A stretch of 64,000 nucleotides of DNA, taken from assembly GCA_910585005.1 (NCBI GenBank), contig CAJUCN010000012.1:48747-112746 (forward strand), in the 5' to 3' direction. The stretch's first letter is position 1, and each line of letters opens with the position of its first letter. The DNA is from an uncultured Lachnospiraceae bacterium (GTDB lineage Bacteria; Bacillota; Clostridia; Lachnospirales; Lachnospiraceae). Shown here in pieces: positions 26,284-35,543 of this stretch. Both the position numbers and the translations under genes were made by a program. Under the pieces are notes generated by a model that did not search any database, was not told where the DNA came from, and saw only the letters and a list, made by a program, of their open reading frames with translations.

Positions 26284-27744
26284 TTACACGATTTTTTCCA
26301 TTGCCTTACGCATTCCTAATTCTCTGATATCCGTCAGATAAGAAATGATCTTTTCCTCTGCTCCCGGAATCCCACTTAAATCCTGCCCCCAGAAATCCTG
26401 GTTAGCAAGCGTTGCATGAACGTATTGTGGCACATCCTTCCCACTGTTTTGGGCAAAAAAGGTAAGTACCGCAGCGTCGTCTAAAATCTGGTATTCCTGA
26501 CCATCCCGGTGTCCAATTAACGCTTTATCCTTGATTTCTGTACCCGTATAAAATGCCATCAGGGCAGCCAGCGAAAAGGCCAGGCACCGGGGTATCTCCC
26601 CCGTCTTTTCTAGGTATTCCAAAAAGCTGGGCATACATCTTGCCCTCCATTTGGAAACAGAATTTAAGGAGATAGACAGATGGGCATGTTTCACATAAGG
26701 ATTATGAAACCTCGTAAGCACCGCTTTTGCAAACTCCATAAGTTCCTCTTTGGGAAGTGTCAAAGTGGGGATCACCTCCTCAAAGACTGTTGCCTTGATA
26801 AATTTCAGGATTAATTCGTCATTCATGGATTCCAGCACGATATCATTCCCGCACAAATAAGAAGCAAGCACAAAGGATGTATGGGCGCCATTTAAGATGC
26901 GTACCTTTCTCTGCTTATATGGTTTCTGGTTATCCGTAAAGATCACAGGAAGCCCGGCCTTTGGTAAAGGCAGTTCCCCGCTGATGTCTTTTGCACTTTC
27001 GATCACCCACAGGGCAAAGGGTTCCCCCGTCACGATCAGACGATCCTCATAGCCAAACTCTTCACAAAGCTCCTCCGCCTCGTCCCTTGGATATCCCGTG
27101 ACAATCCGGTCCACCAGCGTAGAAGTAAAAACACAAGCATCCGTTACCCATTGAACAAAACCTTCTTCCAGTTTCCACAAGGCTGCCAGTTGAAGAACAC
27201 ATTCTTTTAAACGGACTCCATTATCATCGATCAGCTCCACCGGAAGGATAATCAGCCCTTTTTCTTTCTCCCCATGAAAATGCCGGTACCTCTCATACAA
27301 AAATTTAGTCAGCTTGCCTGGATAAGTTTTCGGAGGGGTAAATTCCAATTTGTCTGTATTGTCATATACGATACCGGCTTCCGTCGTGTTTGACACAATA
27401 AACCGAAGGGAATCCAGCTTGGCAAACTCTGCATACTTTTCATATTCCCCATAGGCATCCACCGCATCGGCTACACTTTTCACCACACGGTTGATCTTTT
27501 TTGCCTCTCCCTCTACAATCCCTCTAAGCTGAACGGTATATTGGCAGTCCTGCTCATGAAAGCGGTCAAGGGAACCAAACTCAATAGGCTTTACCAAAAC
27601 AATATCCCCATCAAACATTCCCTTTTCATTGGCAATATCAATCATGTAATCCACAAAAGCCCTTAAAAAATTTCCCTCTCCAAATTGTAAAATCTTGACC
27701 GGTCTTTCTACTTTTCCGGTTTTCTGCCTGTTTAAAAGTTCCAT
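26284..27744 (-). CDS. uxaB: Tagaturonate reductase
   Basis: This is a 486-residue NADH-dependent reductase of the mannitol dehydrogenase superfamily that converts D-tagaturonate to D-altronate. The N-terminal Rossmann segment KILQFGEGNFLRAFVDYMID, PVELIDDNG and the C-terminal catalytic region RILNGAHTSFVLASYLCG match UxaB. The ATG follows AAAGGAGAG. It starts the uxaB-uxaA unit, which is divergent from lacI-uxaC. A palindromic operator lies between the promoter and the start codon. Confidence 0.94.
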   Translation of the reverse strand: MELLNRQKTGKVERPVKILQFGEGNFLRAFVDYMIDIANEKGMFDGDIVLVKPIEFGSLDRFHEQDCQYTVQLRGIVEGEAKKINRVVKSVADAVDAYGEYEKYAEFAKLDSLRFIVSNTTEAGIVYDNTDKLEFTPPKTYPGKLTKFLYERYRHFHGEKEKGLIILPVELIDDNGVRLKECVLQLAALWKLEEGFVQWVTDACVFTSTLVDRIVTGYPRDEAEELCEEFGYEDRLIVTGEPFALWVIESAKDISGELPLPKAGLPVIFTDNQKPYKQRKVRILNGAHTSFVLASYLCGNDIVLESMNDELILKFIKATVFEEVIPTLTLPKEELMEFAKAVLTRFHNPYVKHAHLSISLNSVSKWRARCMPSFLEYLEKTGEIPRCLAFSLAALMAFYTGTEIKDKALIGHRDGQEYQILDDAAVLTFFAQNSGKDVPQYVHATLANQDFWGQDLSGIPGAEEKIISYLTDIRELGMRKAMEKIV

Positions 27745-27800
27745 GGCTGCAGCTCTCCTTTCTTTTCACTGGGTTCTCATCCATAGCGCTGAATTTATAA

Positions 27801-27850
27801 TGTAAGCGGTTACATATACTTATATTTTCATATCTTTCTCTTTTCGTCAA
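27801..27850 (-). promoter_or_regulatory. uxaBA promoter region with operator TGTAAGCGGTTACA
   Basis: On the minus strand a TTGACG -35 box (27845-27850) is followed by an AT-rich stretch in which no -10 box is clear. Downstream lies the palindromic 14-mer TGTAAGCGGTTACA at 27801-27814. The same 14-mer sits downstream of the divergent lacI-uxaC promoter. It fits both LacI-family operators and the CcpA cre consensus. Confidence 0.7.
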
Positions 27851-27940
27851 TAGAATTCTGAATATTTTTCCCTGACGTCCTGTAAGTTTTTGATATTCTT
27901 GTATGATTTTGATCTTTTCAATAAACTGTCTTTGTTGAGG

Positions 27941-27996
27941 TTGCTTTCGCCACTGATATAAGATATAATAATCGTAATTTGATGTAAGCGGTTACA
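27941..27996 (+). promoter_or_regulatory. lacI-uxaC promoter with operator TGTAAGCGGTTACA
   Basis: TTGCTT (27941-27946) and TATAAT (27964-27969) have a 17-base spacer. The palindrome TGTAAGCGGTTACA at 27983-27996 lies just past the expected transcription start, a position where a bound repressor would block initiation. It matches the site at 27801-27814 in all 14 bases. Confidence 0.75.
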
Positions 27997-28043
27997 ACAG
28001 CACGATATATCCTGTGAAACCAGCTTAGATAATGGAGAAGAAG

Positions 28044-29060
28044 ATGGCGGTAACAATTTACGATATTTCTCAAAAAGCCGGCGTATCCACCGCAACTGTT
28101 TCCCGGGTGTTAAACGGAAGCGGAAATGTCACCCCAGCCACTAGGCAAAAGGTGCTGGAAATCATTGAACAGTACGGCTATATCCCCAATCCATTTGCCC
28201 GGGGCATGGGCCTTGGTTCCTCCCGGACGATAGGTATTCTCTGCGCCGATTCCTCCGACCTCTATACGGCAAAGGCCATTTACCTTTTAGAGCAGGAACT
28301 GCGGGCAGAAGGGTATGAGGCTTTGCTGTGCTGCACCGGTCCCAATCAGGATGTCCGAAAAAATTACCTGAATCTGGTTCTTTCCAAAAAAGTGGACAGT
28401 ATCATCTTGGTTGGTTCCCACTTTATTGCCTCCACGGAATTGGAAAATGAATATATCAAAGAGGCGGCAAGCCAGGTTCCAATCATGCTCCTGAACGCAT
28501 CCTACGATCATCCCAACGTATACAGCATCTTGTGCGATGATCATATCTCCATGCATGATGCCGCTCTTTCCCTGATCTGCTCCGGCATCCCGGATATCCT
28601 GTACCTGTATAATTCTAACTCCTACAGCGGCCTCAAAAAATTAAAAGGTTTTCAGACCGCCCTGCAGGAAAATAATATCCCGGTTCTTCTCCAGAACCTT
28701 CTGTATTATGACGGTCCCTCTGGCAGTGTGGAAGAAATTACAGCTTACCTGGACAAAACCCTGGGCGGCAGAATAAATTTCCATGGTATTCTTGCCTCTG
28801 ACGACCTTTTGGCCATCGGGGGGATGAAATATATACAGTCACTAGGTCTTGACATCCCGGAAGATGTATCCATCGTCGGATACAATAATTCCATGCTCAC
28901 TGCCTGCTGCAGCCCAACGCTTACTTCCGTGGACAATTGTTTAGAAGCCCTCTCACACCAACTGATCCACACCCTGCTTCATGTCCTTGCCGGTGAAGAA
29001 ATGCCCAAAAAAACCATTTTTTCCGGCAAGCTGATCCAAAGAAACACGACCCGCTTTTAA
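28044..29060 (+). CDS. LacI-family regulator of the uxa genes (probable)
   Basis: This is a 338-residue repressor with the helix-turn-helix VTIYDISQKAGVSTATVSRVLNG at its N-terminus, hinge NPFARGMGLGSSRTIG, and a sugar-binding-protein-like effector domain ending at residue 338. The ATG at 28044 is favoured because GGAG lies seven to ten bases upstream; an ATG four codons earlier has no such site. It is transcribed with uxaC and away from uxaBA. Identical operators in both control regions suggest it represses itself, uxaC and uxaBA, probably with a uronate-pathway intermediate as inducer. The effector is inferred. Confidence 0.85.
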   Translation: MAVTIYDISQKAGVSTATVSRVLNGSGNVTPATRQKVLEIIEQYGYIPNPFARGMGLGSSRTIGILCADSSDLYTAKAIYLLEQELRAEGYEALLCCTGPNQDVRKNYLNLVLSKKVDSIILVGSHFIASTELENEYIKEAASQVPIMLLNASYDHPNVYSILCDDHISMHDAALSLICSGIPDILYLYNSNSYSGLKKLKGFQTALQENNIPVLLQNLLYYDGPSGSVEEITAYLDKTLGGRINFHGILASDDLLAIGGMKYIQSLGLDIPEDVSIVGYNNSMLTACCSPTLTSVDNCLEALSHQLIHTLLHVLAGEEMPKKTIFSGKLIQRNTTRF

Positions 29061-29102
29061 ATGCCACAAATGCGGGACGCCAAAAAAGAAAGGAGTTTTC
29101 TT

Positions 29103-30521
29103 ATGAAACCATTTATGGACAAAAACTTTTTACTCTCCAATGAGACAGCCCAGAAACTGTATTTTGACTATGCAGCCAATACCCCCATCCTGGACTATCA
29201 TTGCCACATCAATCCCCAGGAAATTTATGAGGACCGCCAATTTGAAAACATTACCCAGGTCTGGCTGGGAGGCGACCATTATAAATGGCGCTTTATCCGT
29301 TCCTGTGGCGTCGATGAGTCCTACATCACCGGAAACGCTTCGGACAAGGAAAAGTTTATGAAATGGGCCTGGTGCCTGGGGAAAGCGATCGGAAACCCGC
29401 TTTTCCACTGGTCCCATTTAGAACTGCAAAAATATTTCGGCTACCATGGTGTGCTGAACCAAAAAACTGCCGAGGAAGTATGGGATTTCTGTAACCAAAA
29501 GCTTTCCGACCCTTCCATGTCTGTCCGCAACCTGATCAGACAGTCAAACGTTACTTTAATCTGTACTACCGATGATCCTGCCGACTCACTTATCTGGCAT
29601 CAAAAAATAGCTGCTGACGACACGTTTGACGTACAGGTGCTCCCTGCATGGCGTCCCGATAAAGCTATGAATATTGAAAAACCTGCCTTTCCTGAATATC
29701 TGACAACATTGTCACAAGTATCAGGCGTTCACATCCACACCTTTGCAGATCTGTGCAAGGCTCTTTGTGTACGGATGGATTTCTTCTCCTCCATGGGGTG
29801 CTGCGTTTCTGACCATGCACTGGAATATGTCATGTATGCTCCTGCTTCTCCTGAAGAGATCGACGCCATTTTTGAAAAACGTTTGGCCGGAAATGATGTG
29901 ACCCGGCAGGAAGAACTGAAATTTAAAACGGCATTTATGCTTTTTGTGGGAAAAGAGTATGCAAAGCGTGGCTGGGTCATGCAGCTCCATTATGGCTGCA
30001 AACGGGACAACAACACATCCCGCTTTGAAAAATTAGGACCGGACACCGGATACGACTGCATCAACAACTATGCACCTTCCAGCGAAATGGCAGATTTCTT
30101 AAACGCTCTGGCCAAGACGGATGAACTGCCTAAAACCATCCTTTACAGCTTAAACCCTAACGACAATCAGGCCATCGGAACCATCCTAGGCTGTTTCCAG
30201 GATTCTTCGGCAGTAGCGAAGATACAGCAAGGCTCCGCCTGGTGGTTTAACGACCACAAAACAGGCATGCAGGATCAAATGATCTCTCTGGCCAACTTAG
30301 GTAATTTATCCGGCTTCGTGGGAATGCTGACGGATTCCCGCAGCTTCCTCTCCTACACCCGGCATGATTATTTCCGCAGGATCTTATGCAATTTGCTTGG
30401 CACATGGGTGGAAAACGGGGAATATCCTGACGATTATGAAACACTGGAAGAAATCGTTAAAGGCATTTGCTATAACAATGCCATTAACTACTTTGGTTTC
30501 GACCTGGATCTTCAAAAGTAA
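29103..30521 (+). CDS. uxaC: Glucuronate / galacturonate isomerase
   Basis: This is a 472-residue uronate isomerase of the amidohydrolase superfamily. It converts D-galacturonate to D-tagaturonate and D-glucuronate to D-fructuronate. The metal-site motif YHCHINP is close to the N-terminus; LICTTDDPADS, MQLHYG and GMLTDSRSFLSYTRHDYFRRI are typical of UxaC. The ATG at 29103 follows AAAGGAGTTTTCTT; the open frame begins 14 codons earlier, right after the lacI stop. It is the second gene of the lacI-uxaC unit. Confidence 0.96.
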   Translation: MKPFMDKNFLLSNETAQKLYFDYAANTPILDYHCHINPQEIYEDRQFENITQVWLGGDHYKWRFIRSCGVDESYITGNASDKEKFMKWAWCLGKAIGNPLFHWSHLELQKYFGYHGVLNQKTAEEVWDFCNQKLSDPSMSVRNLIRQSNVTLICTTDDPADSLIWHQKIAADDTFDVQVLPAWRPDKAMNIEKPAFPEYLTTLSQVSGVHIHTFADLCKALCVRMDFFSSMGCCVSDHALEYVMYAPASPEEIDAIFEKRLAGNDVTRQEELKFKTAFMLFVGKEYAKRGWVMQLHYGCKRDNNTSRFEKLGPDTGYDCINNYAPSSEMADFLNALAKTDELPKTILYSLNPNDNQAIGTILGCFQDSSAVAKIQQGSAWWFNDHKTGMQDQMISLANLGNLSGFVGMLTDSRSFLSYTRHDYFRRILCNLLGTWVENGEYPDDYETLEEIVKGICYNNAINYFGFDLDLQK

Positions 30522-30539
30522 AATCTCTGAACGCGAAAC

Positions 30540-30576
30540 GGAGCGTCAAATCGTGCCTGCACGAATTTGACGCTCC
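30540..30576. terminator. Terminator hairpin between uxaC and kdgF
   Basis: Arms GGAGCGTCAAATCGTGC and GCACGAATTTGACGCTCC pair almost fully with one bulged base. The stem lies between the convergent uxaC and kdgF genes. Neither side has a long T run, so strength is uncertain. Confidence 0.65.
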
Positions 30577-30602
30577 TATAAAATTTAAAGGCCCAGCCCC
30601 CG

Positions 30603-30944
30603 TTAAACGAAATCTTCTCTCATTGGCGTGAAAATGTCTAACAGGATCCCTTCTTTTAAACAGACGCACCCGTGCTCTATCCCGTCCTTTTTCAACATAC
30701 TGTCTCCAGGGTTTACGATCTTTTTCTCCCCGGAAATCGTAAATTCAAACTGCCCGCTCACCACATAAGTGATCTGGGTGTGGGGATGGTGGTGTAACGC
30801 CCCCACGGCGCCCTCTTTAAAATAATTTTCCACGACCATAAGCTCATCCGTATAGGATAAGATCCTTCTGTCTACCCCAGGGCCGCCTTCCTGCACATCA
30901 ATGTCCTCATAAAAATTCCAGATGTTATTCTTTTTCGTCTTCAT
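30603..30944 (-). CDS. kdgF: KdgF-type cupin that linearises unsaturated uronates
   Basis: This is a 113-residue single-domain cupin. The metal ligands are visible as His51, His53 and Gln57 in LHHHPHTQITYVVSG and His91 in GIEHGCV. The segments RRILSYTDELMVVENYFKEGAVGA and DIFTPMREDF match KdgF, which opens the ring of 4,5-unsaturated galacturonate or mannuronate to 5-keto-4-deoxyuronate. The ATG follows TAGGAGG. It is the last gene of the TRAP-two-component-MFS run. The next enzymes, KduI and KduD, are not in the window. Confidence 0.85.
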   Translation of the reverse strand: MKTKKNNIWNFYEDIDVQEGGPGVDRRILSYTDELMVVENYFKEGAVGALHHHPHTQITYVVSGQFEFTISGEKKIVNPGDSMLKKDGIEHGCVCLKEGILLDIFTPMREDFV

Positions 30945-30964
30945 GTTGTTCCTCCTACCTGCTC

Positions 30965-32155
30965 TTAAACCGTTTCCCGGTTCCGTCTCATATATAAGTT
31001 TAATGCCAACACCAGCCCTAAGTCAATCAGAACCACAACCACAATAGAACTCATACCATAAGCAATGCCGGCGCTTTCCGCAATCCTTCCTATGATCATG
31101 GGCATCAGGATCGATCCAAAGCTGGCAATTGTTAAGATAAAACTCCAAGCTACGGAATACTTCTTGATCAATCCTCCGCAAAAAGATACCGTTGTGGGAT
31201 AGATCCCCGCCATACTATAGCCAAATCCCATAATACCGATCACAATAAGAATGGTATTTCTACAAAGCAGCAGCCAGAAGAAAAAGCACACAAACCCTAC
31301 CGCCATAGCCAGCAAAAGCTTCTCCTTCTTTACTTTCCCCGATGCCCACGCCGTGGTCAGCCTGCCTGCCAGAATCATCACCCAAAGCACACTTGCCATA
31401 AGCTGCGACAAAGAAGGACTTAAAAGGCCGGTATCTCCAAAATATGTGATCAGCCAGCCGATCACCCCCTGTTCTGCACACAGATAAAAGAACAAGGTAA
31501 AGGTGCAAAGATAAAACAACGGTTCCCGGAAAAACCCAAACCCGTTTTCTCCGCTTTTCTTTGGAGCGCTGTCTCCTTCTTTTGCCAAGGCTTCCGGATC
31601 CGGAATCAGGAAATACAAGATCCAGCTTAAAATTCCCATTGCCACAATAAAATAGCAGGCATAAATCCATCGGTCCGCACTGGTCCGCGTAAGCAATGTC
31701 AAGATAATCGGAAAGGAAAAGGCTCCAACGGAAAACATCGCATGCAGCCCGTTTAACGCTCCTGCTTTGCCAGGCGCCAGATTGTTGATGGTGTAGTTGC
31801 CAAAATTGCTGGATGCCCCCCTTGCCAGCCCGGACAACAGATAGGCTGCTGCCAGCATATAAGGACTGTTGCTGCAGATAATAAGCAGATAAGAAAGGGC
31901 ATAACAGGCATTGAACAATAAAATACTCTTTTTTCTCCCAATCAATACAGACAACGTCCCTGAGGCAAAGCTGGAAATCAAATTCCCTACAGAATGGAGG
32001 CTGACAATCATTCCGGCAAAAGCATAATTCAGTCCCCTGGACTCCCTCAAAAAAGGCAGCAGGGAACCCACTGACAAGGCCAATATCCCGTTTAACATAA
32101 ATGCCAGATAAGTAAAGATAAATTGTCTTTTTTCTTCTGATGTCTTAAAATGCAT
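30965..32155 (-). CDS. Major facilitator superfamily transporter
   Basis: This is a 396-residue carrier with 12 predicted membrane helices in two halves, joined by a charged cytoplasmic loop near residues 195-215 (PEALAKEGDSAPKKSGENGF). The A-like motif is SGTLSVLIGRKKSI between helices 2 and 3. The overall look is that of the sugar-type FucP-like MFS group. It lies between the DctP-like gene and kdgF with 17- and 20-base gaps, so it is part of the same transcript. Uptake or export of a uronate or its oligomer is a guess from context. Confidence 0.8.
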   Translation of the reverse strand: MHFKTSEEKRQFIFTYLAFMLNGILALSVGSLLPFLRESRGLNYAFAGMIVSLHSVGNLISSFASGTLSVLIGRKKSILLFNACYALSYLLIICSNSPYMLAAAYLLSGLARGASSNFGNYTINNLAPGKAGALNGLHAMFSVGAFSFPIILTLLTRTSADRWIYACYFIVAMGILSWILYFLIPDPEALAKEGDSAPKKSGENGFGFFREPLFYLCTFTLFFYLCAEQGVIGWLITYFGDTGLLSPSLSQLMASVLWVMILAGRLTTAWASGKVKKEKLLLAMAVGFVCFFFWLLLCRNTILIVIGIMGFGYSMAGIYPTTVSFCGGLIKKYSVAWSFILTIASFGSILMPMIIGRIAESAGIAYGMSSIVVVVLIDLGLVLALNLYMRRNRETV

Positions 32156-32172
32156 GGTTGTATTTCTCTCCT

Positions 32173-33201
32173 TTATTTCTTTCCCTGTTCTAAGATCTCT
32201 TCTAATTCTTTTCCATAATCCTTATAAAACCGCTCATAAATAGGCGCCATAGCCGCTTTAAACTTTTCTTTTTCTTCCGCTGAAAGACGTATTTCCTGGA
32301 CTTGATGCTGTAAAGCGTTTTCCCTGGCCCCCCTCTCATGTTCCGTCCACAGTTCCCGCTCATAAAGCGCCGATTCCCTGGCACATTCCAATATAATTTG
32401 TCTGTCTTCCTCCGAAAGCTGATCCCAGGTATGTTTCGCACAGATCTGCATCTCCGGAATCCTGATATGTTCATCCACCGTGTAATATCCCGCCACTTCA
32501 TAATGCTGCATGGCTTCATAAGAAGACCAGTTATTTTCCGCCCCGTCCACCTGCTTGCGTTCCAGCGCCGCGTACACCTGGTCATAAGGGATTTGCACAG
32601 AAACCGCCCCAAGAGCCGACATCATCTCCGACATCATTTTCGCTTCCTGCACCCGGATACGCAGCCCCTGCATATCCTCAAGCGTCTTGATGGGCCTTGT
32701 AGAGCAATACAAATTCCTTGCCCCTGCATCATACCAGGAAAGGCCGATCAGTTCATGCTCCTTGGGGTACTCCAAAAAACGCTCCCCGATCCCGCCATCC
32801 AAAACCCGCCACATATGGGCGGAATCTTCATATAAATATGGCAATTGCAAAATGTTCATCTCCGGAATAAAATCAGAGATCTGTGCAATAGATATCCGTG
32901 CAAAATCAATCCCCCCATACTGCATCTGCCGGATCACTTCCGTCTCTGACCCAAGAACGCCTTCCGGCTGCACCCGGATCTGAATACGCCCCTGGGTTCT
33001 TTCTTCCACAAGCTGGGCAAACTTCAATCCCCCTAAGGTGGTAGGATAATCTTTCGTCTGGTTTTCTGCATAAGAAAATACATACTCTGGCACTACTTCT
33101 TTTTCCTTTTCAAAATAAAAAACACAAAGTCCAGACATAACTGCCACTACCACACAGACAGCAATCCATATTCTTTTCTTCTTCCCGCCATCCATTTTCA
33201 T
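32173..33201 (-). CDS. Membrane-anchored DctP-like binding protein beside a two-component system
   Basis: This is a 342-residue TRAP solute-binding-protein homologue. One N-terminal helix (IWIAVCVVVAVMSGLCVFYF) follows a KKKR stretch. The Cys in it is not in a standard lipobox, so it is probably a membrane anchor. The binding fold shows GVLGSETEVIRQMQYGGIDF, LRIRVQEAKM and the conserved VDGAENNWSSY. The start at 33201 has GGGAG eight bases upstream; the ATG two codons earlier is too close. The gene directly follows the response regulator gene rather than the TRAP permeases, so a sensory role with the kinase is plausible. The true transport SBP is at 38010-39131. Confidence 0.82.
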   Translation of the reverse strand: MKMDGGKKKRIWIAVCVVVAVMSGLCVFYFEKEKEVVPEYVFSYAENQTKDYPTTLGGLKFAQLVEERTQGRIQIRVQPEGVLGSETEVIRQMQYGGIDFARISIAQISDFIPEMNILQLPYLYEDSAHMWRVLDGGIGERFLEYPKEHELIGLSWYDAGARNLYCSTRPIKTLEDMQGLRIRVQEAKMMSEMMSALGAVSVQIPYDQVYAALERKQVDGAENNWSSYEAMQHYEVAGYYTVDEHIRIPEMQICAKHTWDQLSEEDRQIILECARESALYERELWTEHERGARENALQHQVQEIRLSAEEKEKFKAAMAPIYERFYKDYGKELEEILEQGKK

Positions 33202-33224
33202 ATGCATCTCTCCCTGCCATCCCT

Positions 33225-34007
33225 CTAAAGAAGACCATACCTATATTCACTGGGCGTTACCCCCGTGACCCGCTTAAATACTTTGGTAAAATAACCGGAA
33301 TCTCGAAAACCCACCTTTTGGCTGATATCTTTTACATTGATCGTCATATCTTCCAGCAGCTCCTTGGCCTTTTCCACGCGCAGTTCTGACAAGTACATAA
33401 TAAAATTCTTGTCAAAATTTTGCTTGAAAAACCTGCAAAAATAAGCTTCCGAATAATGAAGCTGATCCGCCGCATCCTGCAAACTGATATCTTCCATGTA
33501 ATGGGCCTCAATATAGCTCCGGATATAGTCTGAAAAAAGCTGGTTTTTCATCAATTCCTGCCGCTCTTTTTCCTGTTCTTCCTCCGATACGAACGGCCGC
33601 TCCTTTGCTTTCCGTTCTTTTATCCCGGCTAAATGGACCGCTTCCTCCAAGACAGTAATCAATTCCTCCTTTGCACTGGGCTTTAGCAGGTAATCTAACG
33701 CCTGTACCCTGATGGCCCGTTTGGCATAATCAAATTCATCGTAAGCTGTCAGGAAAATAATACTGCATACGCTATTCCCCCTCCTGATCTCTTCCGCCGC
33801 TTCCAAACCGTTGATTCCCGGCATGGAAATATCCAAAAGCGCAACCTGGCAATCCTTGCTGCGGAAAATCTCAATTGCTTCCCTTCCATTCACTGCCTGA
33901 TAGATTTCCACTTCTTCCCCAAAATAATTTTTGATCGTCTTACTGATCACCGCCCTCTCGATAGGCTCATCATCAGCAATCAAAATGCGGCATGTTTCAT
34001 GCTTCAT
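33225..34007 (-). CDS. Response regulator with AraC-type DNA-binding domain
   Basis: This is a 260-residue two-component regulator. The receiver (1-125) has the acidic pair DDE, phospho-Asp59 in ALLDISMPG, Thr in LTAYDE and Lys in LLKPS. The C-terminal AraC domain (about 160-260) has two helix-turn-helices, SLQDAADQLHYSEAYFCRFFKQ and VKDISQKVGFRDSGYFTKVFK. The gene overlaps the upstream kinase gene by four bases (ATGA). It probably activates the dctP promoter at the head of this operon. Confidence 0.92.
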   Translation of the reverse strand: MKHETCRILIADDEPIERAVISKTIKNYFGEEVEIYQAVNGREAIEIFRSKDCQVALLDISMPGINGLEAAEEIRRGNSVCSIIFLTAYDEFDYAKRAIRVQALDYLLKPSAKEELITVLEEAVHLAGIKERKAKERPFVSEEEQEKERQELMKNQLFSDYIRSYIEAHYMEDISLQDAADQLHYSEAYFCRFFKQNFDKNFIMYLSELRVEKAKELLEDMTINVKDISQKVGFRDSGYFTKVFKRVTGVTPSEYRYGLL

Positions 34008-35512
34008 GTTCCACCCCCATTCCCTCTTTGATCCGGTATGCGTATACTGATGATCGTGCCAGTCCCGGCTTTGCTGTAAATAAGCATATCCCCATCTGCG
34101 TACATGGCATGGATCCTCTTATAAATGTTAAAGACCCCTATGCTTACCCGTCCGGCCTGTCCTGCTTCTTCTCCTTTTAGCCTTTGGCGCAAAGTCCTTA
34201 AAGCTTCCTGATCCATTCCCCTGCCATTATCTGCTACAGCAATACAGATCTGGCTTTGCCTCTCTTTTACCCGGATCAGGATATGCCCTCCCTCCTCTTT
34301 TGATGCCAAACCATGTATAATTGCATTTTCTACAAGAGGCTGGAACGTGAAGGTAGGAACCAGCACCGACTCCGCATCCGTCTGGCAGTCAATCTCATAA
34401 GTGATCCTGTCGCCAAAACGTTTCTGCTGGATAAACATATAATCCCTGACCACCTTTAATTCTCTCGCCAGGGATACATTCTCCTCCGGTGTCTTTAGAT
34501 TATAGCGGAATAAATGACTAAGGGACTGTATCATAGCTTCCGTAGTCTCCGCCCCTTCTAAGTTCGCCATACCGCCAATCACATTCAACGTATTAAACAA
34601 AAAATGGGGATTGATTTGGCTCTTTAGAAGATCCAGCTCCATGGCATCCAGCCTGCCTGCCATTTCCAGCTTTTCCATCTCCTCTGCATGGTATAGATCC
34701 AGCGCCTTCCGCCTCTCTTCAAGCGCCATAATATACTGCCCTGTAGCATACTTCATTTTGTTAAAGGCATGCACCAGATCCCCTATTTCATCCTCACTCC
34801 TGGATCTTACATCTTCTATAAAAAAATCATTTTCTGCAATTTTCCGGGATGCCTCCGCCAGTTCCATAACCGGAAGAACCATGGAACGATTCATCAGCTC
34901 CGACATTTTCCTGATAGACAAGAAAAAAACAAGCTCAAAGAAAATCATTAGGGCGGGGATAATAATGATCGTTCTCACCTTTCCCGCATAAGCGCTCGCC
35001 CCATCTTCCAAGGTCTCCCGCATAAGCTGCTTAGAATAACTGATCAGATAATCCTGTATTTCATAGACTTCATACAGCCTGATAATATAGTCTCCGTGCT
35101 CCTTTTCCGTTTCCAGAATAGCATTTCTCTTTTCACAATATACCTGGTACATGTTGACAATCGACCAGGTCTTGGCATACCGCTTAGCGCCAATCTTTTT
35201 ATAATCATAGGGAAGCTGCTCAATCAGCCTTTCCGTATCTTTGATTGCATTTTTTAAATCTGCATAAGTATCCTCCCGCCCTGTTTTGGCATAAGTTTCA
35301 AAGTAATCCGCTTCCTCTTCCATACACTGCACAAAATCGCTTGCCATAGAATTATCGCTCAGAATAACAGAAAAATCAAGCAGGGACGATTTCATCACCC
35401 AGGCGGCAAGAAAGATAGACAGCACAATAACAAATAAAACAATACTCGTATACAATCTTAACTTACGCTCGATTTTCAAAGACTGCCAAAATTTTTCCAG
35501 GCGCTGCTTCAT
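34004..35512 (-). CDS. Membrane sensor histidine kinase of the LytS/YesM type
   Basis: This is a 502-residue sensor kinase. One membrane helix lies near residues 17-40 (SIVLFVIVLSIFLAAWVM) and a second near 180-200 (IIIIPALMIFFELVFFL), leaving an extracellular domain of about 140 residues that is largely helical. A HAMP-like linker and coiled coil follow. The kinase core has the phospho-His303 in QINPHFLFNTLNVIGG and the ATP-lid motif DNGRGMD. It is followed by its AraC-type regulator with overlapping codons and then by the DctP-like anchored protein, forming a likely three-part sensing unit for a TRAP substrate. Confidence 0.9.
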   Translation of the reverse strand: MKQRLEKFWQSLKIERKLRLYTSIVLFVIVLSIFLAAWVMKSSLLDFSVILSDNSMASDFVQCMEEEADYFETYAKTGREDTYADLKNAIKDTERLIEQLPYDYKKIGAKRYAKTWSIVNMYQVYCEKRNAILETEKEHGDYIIRLYEVYEIQDYLISYSKQLMRETLEDGASAYAGKVRTIIIIPALMIFFELVFFLSIRKMSELMNRSMVLPVMELAEASRKIAENDFFIEDVRSRSEDEIGDLVHAFNKMKYATGQYIMALEERRKALDLYHAEEMEKLEMAGRLDAMELDLLKSQINPHFLFNTLNVIGGMANLEGAETTEAMIQSLSHLFRYNLKTPEENVSLARELKVVRDYMFIQQKRFGDRITYEIDCQTDAESVLVPTFTFQPLVENAIIHGLASKEEGGHILIRVKERQSQICIAVADNGRGMDQEALRTLRQRLKGEEAGQAGRVSIGVFNIYKRIHAMYADGDMLIYSKAGTGTIISIRIPDQRGNGGGT

Positions 35513-35543
35513 ACTTTTCCATCCTTACCTTTTACTTACAGCA

